This document shows positions 1 to 5,044 of a stretch of 64,000 bases of DNA, in pieces (position 1 is the first letter of the stretch; every line of letters starts with the position of its first letter). This stretch comes from Pseudolabrys sp. Lineage in GTDB: Bacteria > Pseudomonadota > Alphaproteobacteria > Rhizobiales > Xanthobacteraceae. The notes beneath the pieces are model-generated. The model searched no databases, had not been told where the DNA came from, and saw only the letters and a program-made list of their open reading frames with translations. Location: positions 1-64,000 of the forward strand of contig JARYIJ010000002.1 of assembly GCA_029980465.1 (NCBI GenBank). The letters run 5' to 3'. The translations under genes and the position numbers were made by a program.

Positions 1-504
1 ATGAACTACATCGGCGCCAACTTCGGCGCCGGCGGCCTGACAGGCATGCAGCTCAACGAGGGCTATCCTGTCGTCACCCGTACCGCCATGGGTGTCGTGT
101 ATGACGGTGTCGTCGACGCCGCCGGTTCTCTCGACCTGACCAAGGGCTGGAGCCTCACGGCCGGCTTCGAGCATCGCTGGAACCCGAACTGGAAGACCTC
201 GCTCTACGGGTCGTACGGCTCGATGAAGTACAGCGACGCTGCGAGCGCCACTCTCATCGCGAATGGCGGTGGCACCTGGGCTGGTGCGGTTGGTACCAGC
301 GCCGACTGGGACGCCTGGAACATCGGCACGCGGACCGTGTGGACGCCGGTCGAGAACCTCGATCTCAGCCTCGATGTCCTGTACACGGACATCAGCAAGA
401 GCTCGTTCAGCGGTGGGACGACGACGTCCTCGAGCATCGGCACGTTCGGCAGCAAGAGCATCGTGTCGGGTATCTTCCGCGTGCAGCGCAACTTCTGGCC
501 CTGA
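1..504 (+). CDS. Porin, C-terminal part (alphaproteobacterial Porin_2/Omp2 type)
   Basis: Outer-membrane general porin, cut by the left edge of the window; the reading frame is open at base 1, so the ATG there is probably internal. The 167 visible residues show alternating amphipathic strands with aromatic girdle residues (for example EHRWNPNWKTSLYGSYG and DAWNIGTRTVWTP) and end in the strand FRVQRNFWP, a characteristic end for Rhizobiales porins of this family. A rho-independent terminator follows 75 bases after the stop. Such porins form trimeric water-filled channels for small solutes. Family assignment is firm; the N-terminus and signal peptide lie outside the window. Confidence 0.85.
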   Translation: MNYIGANFGAGGLTGMQLNEGYPVVTRTAMGVVYDGVVDAAGSLDLTKGWSLTAGFEHRWNPNWKTSLYGSYGSMKYSDAASATLIANGGGTWAGAVGTSADWDAWNIGTRTVWTPVENLDLSLDVLYTDISKSSFSGGTTTSSSIGTFGSKSIVSGIFRVQRNFWP

Positions 505-579
505 TCTGACGTCGCCGAAGCGCAACCATCGCTTCGGCGTCGCGCAGGCAGGTCGGATGATCGTGCTCTGACAAAACAC

Positions 580-611
580 GAGCCTCCGGCGGCAACGCCG
601 GGGGCTCTTTT
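580..611 (+). terminator. Rho-independent terminator of the porin gene
   Basis: A 12-bp stem GAGCCTCCGGCG/CGCCGGGGGCTC (one G-T pair) with loop GCAA is followed by TTTT. It lies downstream of the porin stop and before the first repeat element. Confidence 0.8.
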
Positions 612-628
612 GCTTCTAAGCGGACTCA

Positions 629-753
629 TGTCCCGGGCGCGGTGCAGCGTGCAACGCTACACCGCAGAACCGGGACCCCGCTTTCTTCTGTGACTGCGAA
701 CCGGGGTCCCGGTTCAGCGCCGCACCATTCCATGGTGCAGCGCGCCCGGGACA
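629..753. repeat. Modular palindromic element, copy A
   Basis: Outer stem TGTCCCGGGCGC (629-640) pairs with GCGCCCGGGACA (742-753). Inner stem AACCGGGACCCC (668-679) pairs with GGGGTCCCGGTT (703-714). Left arm 641-663 is a hairpin with AGCGT/ACGCT and GGTG/CACC stems; right arm is GCACCAT TCC ATGGTGC (722-738). The right arm is the reverse complement of the left arm found in copies C, D, G and I, so copy A behaves like an inverted member. Confidence 0.85.
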
Positions 754-798
754 CCAAGCTCACTGGGACACGACACTCACCGGTATACGGAGCCCAGG

Positions 799-1191
799 AT
801 GACGGAGAAGCACAGCGTGATGCGCCATTCGCCGGCGGCCGCGATGCCGGTCCGTCTCGTCAGCGCGCGTGACGTGCGCGACTACGCCGACGTTCTTCGC
901 TCGGAGCGGCAGGTGTTCGCGGCCAAGCTGCGCATCGCGCGCGCCGTGCTGGGCTGGAGCCAGACCGAGCTCGGCCATCGCATCGGCCTGACGCAGCGCG
1001 CCGTGCACAAGCTCGAGCAGGGCGGCACCGAGCCGCGCCGCGCCACCGTGCTGGCGGTCGACGACGCGCTCGCCGAGGCCGGCCTCGCGTTCGCCGAGCG
1101 CGGCGATGCGCTGTCCGTCACCATCCGCCGCGCGGCCATGACGCCGCCGCAGAAGCGTTCGGGCGCCGTCCCGGGTGCGGCCATGCGTTAG
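799..1191 (+). CDS. XRE-family helix-turn-helix DNA-binding protein
   Basis: A 130-residue protein with a Cro/C1-type helix-turn-helix at about residues 45-95: LRIARAVLGWSQTELGHRIG followed by LTQRAVHKLEQGGTEPRRAT. It is expected to bind DNA as a dimer; no partner or target is evident. The start at 799 has GGAG about 9 bases upstream; ATGs at 820 and 841 are also possible because the first 14 residues are not conserved-looking. The last residues (PGAAMR) and the stop lie inside repeat sequence: the same bases reading ATGCGTTAGGGACG recur near 4,353 outside any gene. The C-terminus therefore looks repeat-derived. It sits between copies A and B, away from its usual kind of operon context. Confidence 0.75.
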   Translation: MTEKHSVMRHSPAAAMPVRLVSARDVRDYADVLRSERQVFAAKLRIARAVLGWSQTELGHRIGLTQRAVHKLEQGGTEPRRATVLAVDDALAEAGLAFAERGDALSVTIRRAAMTPPQKRSGAVPGAAMR

Positions 1192-1196
1192 GGACG

Positions 1197-1358
1197 TGTC
1201 CCGGGCGCGGTGCAGCGCCATAAGCGCGTTTACGCGCGTCTTCGACACGCTATGGCGCTGCTCCGCAGAACCGGGACCCCACTTTCCTCTCTGCCTTGCC
1301 GCACACCGGGGTCCCGGATCAGCGATGCACCACTTCGTGCTGCATCGCATCCGGGACA
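1197..1358. repeat. Modular palindromic element, copy B
   Basis: Outer stem TGTCCCGGGCGC (1197-1208) pairs with GCATCCGGGACA (1347-1358). The inner stem is CCGGGACCCC with GGGGTCCCGG. The left arm is long (GCGCCATAA ... TATGGCGC); the right arm is GCGATGCA ... TGCATCGC with a CAC/GTG extension and loop TTC. The same GCGATGCA arm is on the left side in copies F and H. Confidence 0.85.
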
Positions 1359-1374
1359 TGCTGTCGTGCACCCT

Positions 1375-1448
1375 GCGCCCGGGACACGGTCCTCGTACAT
1401 GCTGCGCCCGGGACACGTGTCGCTTCCTGTACGGCCGATGAATCTCGC
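1375..1448. repeat. Two half-units plus 33-bp linker joining copies B and C
   Basis: GCGCCCGGGACA occurs at 1375-1386 and again at 1404-1415, 29 bases apart, without a matching left half. A 33-bp linker (1416-1448) then leads into copy C; it starts CGTGTCGCTTCCT and ends GATGAATCTCGC, as do the linkers between C and D, F and G, and H and I. Confidence 0.75.
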
Positions 1449-1587
1449 GTCCCGGGCGCACCGCACCATGGAATGGTGCGGTGCTGACCCGGGATCCCGG
1501 TTTCTATTATTCTTCGCCGTTGCGAACCGGGGTCCCGGTTCTGCAGCGCACCTTTCGCTTCGCTCACGCTGCGCTGCGCCCGGGACA
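1449..1587. repeat. Modular palindromic element, copy C
   Basis: Outer stem GTCCCGGGCGC (1449-1459) pairs with GCGCCCGGGACA (1576-1587). The left arm is a perfect 12-bp hairpin GCACCGCACCAT/ATGGTGCGGTGC with loop GGA (1458-1484). The inner left stem contains the palindrome CCGGGATCCCGG (1489-1500); the inner right stem is at 1525-1540. The right arm is GCAGCGCA (1543-1550) with TGCGCTGC (1570-1577). Confidence 0.85.
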
Positions 1588-1604
1588 CGTCCCTCATACA
1601 TGCC

Positions 1605-1649
1605 GCGCCCGGGACACGTGTCGCTTCCTGAATGGCCGATGAATCTCGC
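1605..1649. repeat. Half-unit and 33-bp linker joining copies C and D
   Basis: GCGCCCGGGACA at 1605-1616 is followed by a linker of exactly 33 bp (1617-1649) that differs from the B-C linker at only a few positions. Confidence 0.75.
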
Positions 1650-1782
1650 ATCCCGGGCGCGCCGCACCATGGAATGGTGCGGTGCTGACCCGGGATCCCG
1701 GTTTCTATTATTCTTCGCCGTTGGAGAACCGGGGTCCCGGTTCAGCGGCGCAACACTTGCGTATTGCACCGCGCCCGGGACA
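1650..1782. repeat. Modular palindromic element, copy D
   Basis: Outer stem ATCCCGGGCGC (1650-1660) pairs with GCGCCCGGGACA (1771-1782). The left arm is CCGCACCAT GGA ATGGTGCGG (1662-1682). The right arm is an imperfect form of the GGTGCAATAC/GTATTGCACC hairpin that is perfect in copies G and I. The GIY-YIG gene follows 69 bases downstream. Confidence 0.85.
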
Positions 1783-1851
1783 CGCTGTGCCGCATCAGGC
1801 GCGCGCGATGGTGTGTCCGGCGTGTTCGTCTCGGAGCTGGGTTAGCGAAAG

Positions 1852-2142
1852 ATGGCCGGCGTTTTCCACGTCTACATTCTCGCCAGCCGCTACCGCGGCA
1901 CGATGTATGTCGGCGTGACCGCCGATCTCGGCCGCCGCATCGGCGAGCACAAGACCGGCGCCGCGCCCGGCTTCACCAAACGCTATCGCGTCGATCGCCT
2001 GGTCCATTGCGAGCCCTATGCCTCTCTCGACGACGCGCGGGCGCGCGAGCATGCGTTGAAGCGCTGGCGGCGCGAGTGGAAGTTCGAGCTGATCGAGGCG
2101 GACAATCCCGAATGGACGGACCTGACGCCGCTCATCACATGA
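1852..2142 (+). CDS. Small GIY-YIG nuclease family protein
   Basis: A 96-residue protein consisting of a single GIY-YIG domain. The two signature strands are visible as FHVYILASRYRGTMYVGVT (GIY-like VYI and YIG-like YVG), then the catalytic arginine region LGRRIGEHKTG and the glutamate-containing REHALKRWRREWKFELIE helix. Proteins of this size resemble the UPF0213/YhbQ group of small endonucleases rather than UvrC; biochemical roles in that group are poorly defined. The start at 1852 gives the usual short N-terminus. It is isolated from metabolic genes and flanked on both sides by large palindromic repeats (copies D and E), which is discussed as a possible functional link. Confidence 0.85.
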   Translation: MAGVFHVYILASRYRGTMYVGVTADLGRRIGEHKTGAAPGFTKRYRVDRLVHCEPYASLDDARAREHALKRWRREWKFELIEADNPEWTDLTPLIT

Positions 2143-2152
2143 CGGGAGGTTC

Positions 2153-2368
2153 GTGTCCCGGGCGCGCTACATATGCCGACTGTGTGTCCCGGGCGCGGTG
2201 CAGCGTGCAACGCTGCTCCGCAGAACCGGGACCCCGGTTTGGAGTAAAAGAAGGAAGCGGGGTCCCGGTTCTGCAGCGCACCACTGACGCGCTGCGCTGC
2301 GCCCGGGACACGTCCCAATGTGTGCTGCGCCCGGGACACAGTCGGCATATGCACCGCCCCCGGGACAC
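2153..2368. repeat. Nested modular palindromic element, copy E
   Basis: The core runs from TGTCCCGGGCGC (2184-2195) to GCGCCCGGGACA (2299-2310), with the AGCGT-type left arm, GCAGCGCA/TGCGCTGC right arm and standard inner stem. It is wrapped by a further perfect 16-bp inverted repeat, CATATGCCGACTGTGT (2170-2185) with its complement at 2336-2351, and by an outermost CCCGGG stem (GTGTCCCGGG at 2153 with CCCGGGACAC ending 2368). An unpaired half-unit lies at 2327-2338. Confidence 0.85.
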
Positions 2369-2429
2369 GGCGCTTGCATGCGCGGCGGCGCCACCGTAAA
2401 TGGCGGGCGGCGCCGAACCGGAGACCCCG

Positions 2430-2735
2430 ATGACCGCTCGAATCTACAAGCCGTCGAAGACCGCGATGCAGTCCGGCTTCGCCAACACGAAACAGTGGCT
2501 GCTGGAGTTCGAGCCGGAGGAGCCGCGCACCGTCGAGCCGCTGATGGGCTGGACCTCGTCGGGCGACATGAAGCAGCAGGTGCGGCTGACGTTCGACACG
2601 AAGGACGAGGCGATCGCCTATTGCGAGCGCCATGGCATCGCCTACCAGGTGTTCGACGCCACGACGCCGGCGCGCCGCATCATGTCCTATTCGGACAACT
2701 TCGCCTTCACGCGCCGCGGCGCCTGGACGCACTGA
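2430..2735 (+). CDS. NADH dehydrogenase accessory subunit, NDUFS4/ETC complex I type
   Basis: A 101-residue protein of the ETC_C1_NDUFS4 family, a supernumerary subunit of respiratory complex I shared by alphaproteobacteria and mitochondria. Typical features seen are the N-terminal MTARIYKPSKTAMQSG, the W-containing core WLLEFEPEEPRTVEPLMGWTSSGD, the strand QVRLTFDTKDEAIAYCERHG, and the C-terminal YSDNFAFTRRGAWTH. The chosen start (2430) matches the family N-terminus and has a GGAG just upstream; an upstream ATG at 2400 would add ten residues overlapping the repeat region. It stands alone here, as this gene usually does, away from the nuo operon. Confidence 0.9.
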   Translation: MTARIYKPSKTAMQSGFANTKQWLLEFEPEEPRTVEPLMGWTSSGDMKQQVRLTFDTKDEAIAYCERHGIAYQVFDATTPARRIMSYSDNFAFTRRGAWTH

Positions 2736-2914
2736 GCGCCGCCCGCGCGGCGGGGTGGGGCGCAGCGCAGGGGCGGCGCGGCGGCTGCATCGTCTGCATC
2801 GCTCGTAACGGCCGCATAAATAATGCCACGTCCGGCGTGAACGGCGCCGGTTTTCCGCTGCGCCGGTTCGAGGCCCGCACTAACGTCCCCGCGCATGTCT
2901 TGCGGGGGCGCGTG

Positions 2915-3100
2915 ATGGACTGGATCTACGGCGCTGCGATGCTGGTGGCGGGCTGCGCCATGATCTGGCTCGGCCGCGCGCCGGCCGGCGCCGATACCGC
3001 GCCGTTCCTGCGCGCGTGGGTCGTGCTCCAGGCCTACTGCATGACGGCGATGATCCTCGGCGTCGGCGGCGTCGCGCTGCTGATTGCGCACATGGCCTGA
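2915..3100 (+). CDS. Small hypothetical membrane protein
   Basis: A 61-residue frame starting MDWIYGAAML with two hydrophobic segments (about residues 3-20 and 36-58) separated by a short polar loop (RAPAGADTAP), consistent with a two-span inner-membrane protein. A purine-rich GGGGGCG stretch lies about 8 bases upstream. No family is recognised. Composition matches the surrounding chromosome. It could be a genuine small gene or a chance high-GC frame; the well-placed hydrophobic segments favour a gene. Confidence 0.5.
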   Translation: MDWIYGAAMLVAGCAMIWLGRAPAGADTAPFLRAWVVLQAYCMTAMILGVGGVALLIAHMA

Positions 3101-3164
3101 CAGGCGCCACGGCGGCGATGGCCGGTTCAACGGGCGGCGGCCGTCGAGGGCAGTCGAGGACTCA

Positions 3165-3293
3165 TGTCCCGGATGCGATGCAGCACGCAGTGGTGCATCG
3201 CTAAGCCGGGACCCCGCTTTCTTCTCTGCCTTGCCGCTGAACCGGGGTCCCGGGCGCAGCGCACCGCTGACGCGCTGCGCTGCGCCCGGGACA
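3165..3293. repeat. Modular palindromic element, copy F
   Basis: Outer stem TGTCCCGGATGC (3165-3176) faces GCGCCCGGGACA (3282-3293). Left arm GCGATGCA (3175-3182) pairs with TGCATCGC (3194-3201). Right arm GCGCAGCGC pairs with GCGCTGCGC (3254-3280). The inner stem is CCGGGACCCC with GGGGTCCCGG. Confidence 0.85.
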
Positions 3294-3326
3294 CGTGTCG
3301 CTTCCTAAATGGCTAATGAATCTCGC
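3294..3326. repeat. 33-bp linker between copies F and G
   Basis: This is the same 33-bp spacer as at 1416-1448, 1617-1649 and 4531-4563, with only a few substitutions; it differs from the H-I linker at one position. It is not itself palindromic. Confidence 0.75.
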
Positions 3327-3487
3327 ATCCCGGGCGCGCCGCACCATGGAATGGTGCGGTGCTGACCCGGGATCCCGGTTTCTTTCCCGTTGCACTCAAA
3401 CAAGCTCCTGCTTTTTTGTTTCTGGGCGCTGAACCGGGGTCCCGGTTCAGCGGTGCAATACTTGCGTATTGCACCGCGCCCGGGACA
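3327..3487. repeat. Modular palindromic element, copy G
   Basis: Outer stem ATCCCGGGCGC (3327-3337) pairs with GCGCCCGGGACA (3476-3487). The left arm is CCGCACCAT GGA ATGGTGCGG. The right arm is a perfect 11-bp hairpin CGGTGCAATAC/GTATTGCACCG with loop TTGC (3451-3476). The central loop is longer than usual. The hicB stop codon lies immediately beyond this copy. Confidence 0.85.
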
Positions 3488-3492
3488 TGCCG

Positions 3493-3987
3493 TCAGGCCC
3501 GTTTGCGTCGCGGTTCGGTGACCTGGGTTCGAGACCCCTCTTTGCCACCGGATGGATCGGCACCGGCGATATCTTCGACGCGAGGACTATCAGCGAGCCC
3601 CATCATGCGATGTTTGAGGGCATCGGCAATGAAGCCTGAGCGCGTCTCGCCGAGCGCGGCGGCAACAGCGTCGGCGCGATGGAGCAATCCCTCGTCGATT
3701 GTCATGTTGATCCGGACAGATTTTGTCGGCGGAGAATAAGGGACGAGCGCGACCAGCGCGCCAACTGCTCCTTTCTTGAACTCCTTGTCGGACTGCAGCG
3801 TCGAGAGGGTACGCGGCGTGGGGACGGGCCCGTCTTCGGCCAAGCCTTCGACGTGGAAGGCAAGCACCTGCGCCGCCTTGGTAATGGCCTCGTCAGGTGT
3901 TTTTCCGACGGTCGTCGCGCCGGGAAAATCGGGGAACGACACGCCGAAGACGCCGTCTTCTTCATGAATCAATGCGACTGCCTGCAT
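3493..3987 (-). CDS. hicB: HicB-family antitoxin
   Basis: A 164-residue antitoxin. Residues 1-60 form the HicB partial RNase-H-like fold (MQAVALIHEEDGVFGVSFPDFPG ... DEAITKAAQVLAFHVEGL), which masks the HicA toxin. Residues about 88-128 form a ribbon-helix-helix DNA-binding segment (KSVRINMTIDEGLLHRADAV ... GFIADALKHRM) expected to bind the operator upstream of hicA. A strong Shine-Dalgarno (AAAGGAGG) lies 5 bases before the start. hicA is upstream with a 12-base gap, giving the common hicAB order. The C-terminal tail is basic and ends just short of repeat copy G. The locus is bracketed by two directly repeated element pairs (F-G and H-I). Confidence 0.88.
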   Translation of the reverse strand: MQAVALIHEEDGVFGVSFPDFPGATTVGKTPDEAITKAAQVLAFHVEGLAEDGPVPTPRTLSTLQSDKEFKKGAVGALVALVPYSPPTKSVRINMTIDEGLLHRADAVAAALGETRSGFIADALKHRMMGLADSPRVEDIAGADPSGGKEGSRTQVTEPRRKRA

Positions 3988-3999
3988 CCCTTCCTCCTT

Positions 4000-4209
4000 T
4001 CACCAGTTCCAGCCGGCCTGCTTGTAGATCGATCGAAGCGTTCCCGTCGGGATATCCCTGGCACCTGCGTCGATCGTAACGCGGCCGGTTTTGCCCGGAT
4101 GCTTGTATTGAAGATGGTCGCCCGGTCCCTTTCTCACGATCTCCCATCCATCCTTCTTCAGCCGCTTTTGAACCGCGCTCGTGCTCCGGTCTTTGCCCTT
4201 GGCCCCCAT
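4000..4209 (-). CDS. hicA: HicA-family mRNA interferase toxin
   Basis: A 69-residue protein with the double-stranded-RNA-binding-like HicA fold. Diagnostic parts are VQKRLKKDGWEIVRKGPGDHLQYKHP, containing the catalytic histidine region (normally GSHH; here GDH), and the C-terminal DIPTGTLRSIYKQAGW, which matches the family's KGTLRSILKQAG motif. The start at 4209 has AGGAG 6 bases upstream; an upstream in-frame ATG would overlap the operator and is unlikely. HicA toxins cleave mRNA and are neutralised by HicB. First gene of the hicAB operon. Confidence 0.88.
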   Translation of the reverse strand: MGAKGKDRSTSAVQKRLKKDGWEIVRKGPGDHLQYKHPGKTGRVTIDAGARDIPTGTLRSIYKQAGWNW

Positions 4210-4228
4210 TGGCACTCCTGTCCATCTT

Positions 4229-4277
4229 AGTGTGTATATATACACACTTCTGATGAGGCGTCAAGAAGTGTGTGTAT
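4229..4277 (-). promoter_or_regulatory. hicAB promoter and operator
   Basis: On the minus strand TTGACG (4264-4259) is followed after 16 bases by TATATA (4242-4237), a good sigma-70-type promoter. The -10 lies inside a perfect 20-bp palindrome AGTGTGTATATATACACACT (4229-4248), and a matching half-site AGTGTGTGTAT lies at 4267-4277 just upstream of the -35. This is the arrangement expected for HicB autorepression through its ribbon-helix-helix domain. Confidence 0.75.
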
Positions 4278-4323
4278 TAATGCGTATATTCTGACAGTCT
4301 GACCGGAATTGGTTCCGATGAGC

Positions 4324-4367
4324 CGCCGATGAATCGCGCATCCCGGGCGCAGCATGCGTTAGGGACG
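4324..4367. repeat. Truncated repeat module before copy H
   Basis: The end of the 33-bp linker (CCGATGAATC) and an outer stem ATCCCGGGCGC (4340-4350) are followed by AGCATGCGTTAGGGACG and then directly by copy H. The same ATGCGTTAGGGACG tail forms the end of the XRE gene near 1,183-1,196. This appears to be a deletion remnant of an element. Confidence 0.65.
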
Positions 4368-4530
4368 TGTCCCGGATGCGATGCAGCGCCATAACGCGTT
4401 CACGCGCGTCTTCGACGCGCTATGGTGGTGCATCGCTAAGCCGGGACCCCGCTTTCTTCTTTTTTAATACTGCAAACCGGGGTCCCGGTTCTGCAGCGCA
4501 CCGCTGACGCGCTGCGCTGCGCCCGGGACA
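4368..4530. repeat. Modular palindromic element, copy H
   Basis: Outer stem TGTCCCGGATGC (4368-4379) faces GCGCCCGGGACA (4519-4530). The left arm is nested: GCGATGCA (4378-4385) with TGCATCGC (4429-4436) encloses CCATA/TATGG and the same interior sequence that forms the left arm of copy B. The right arm is GCAGCGCA/TGCGCTGC as in C, E and F. Confidence 0.85.
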
Positions 4531-4563
4531 CGTGTCGCTTCCTAAATTGCTAATGAATCTCGC
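4531..4563. repeat. 33-bp linker between copies H and I
   Basis: One base different from the F-G linker and of identical length. Confidence 0.75.
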
Positions 4564-4718
4564 ATCCCGGGCGCGCCGCACCATGGAATGGTGCGGTGCT
4601 GACCCGGGATCCCGGTTTCTTTCTCGTTGCAAATGAGCTCCTGCTTTTTGGTTTTGCCGCTGAACCGGGGTCCCGGTTCAGCGGTGCAATACTTGCGTAT
4701 TGCACCGCGCCCGGGACA
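4564..4718. repeat. Modular palindromic element, copy I
   Basis: Outer stem ATCCCGGGCGC (4564-4574) pairs with GCGCCCGGGACA (4707-4718). The arms are the same as in copy G (GCACCAT left, GGTGCAATAC right). Two further degenerate half-units (CCCCGGGACACG near 4,743 and GCATCCGGGACG near 4,769) follow before the tRNA. Confidence 0.85.
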
Positions 4719-4832
4719 CGCCGTCATGCATGCCGTGCCGCCCCCCGGGACACGCCGTCGTGCATGCCGCATCCGGGACGCGCCGTTGACTTTGGCGGGC
4801 TCTTTTCGAGCCGGACTCCGAGTCCGGAAGAG

Positions 4833-4909
<77 letters not shown>

Positions 4910-5044
4910 TTGTCGCGCGGCTGAACGCGCCGCCTGCTACGCTGCTTGCCACGCCGTTGGCCGCGCCAAAGACGTCCGCACCGGTTTACCCGGACCGCGC
5001 CGCCGTGGAAAGGTGGCCCGGCGACGAACCGGGACAGCCTGACC

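Noticed and set aside
1210..1845. Open frames running through the repeat-rich stretch with recurring peptide strings such as RDPGSAPHHS and CPGR.
   Set aside because: They are translations of the palindromic elements; the same peptides appear in several frames and on both strands, with no start context or domain.
3510..3550. A tRNA-3'-end-like string (GGGTTCGAGACCC followed by TTTGCCACC) at the end of hicB, considered as an attachment-site remnant.
   Set aside because: The T-stem does not pair over five bases and no tRNA of matching sequence is in the window; it is in frame within hicB.
629..4718. A CRISPR array interpretation of the repeated GCGCCCGGGACACG strings.
   Set aside because: Spacing is irregular apart from the 33-bp linkers, the intervening sequences are self-complementary or duplicated rather than unique spacers, and no cas genes are present.
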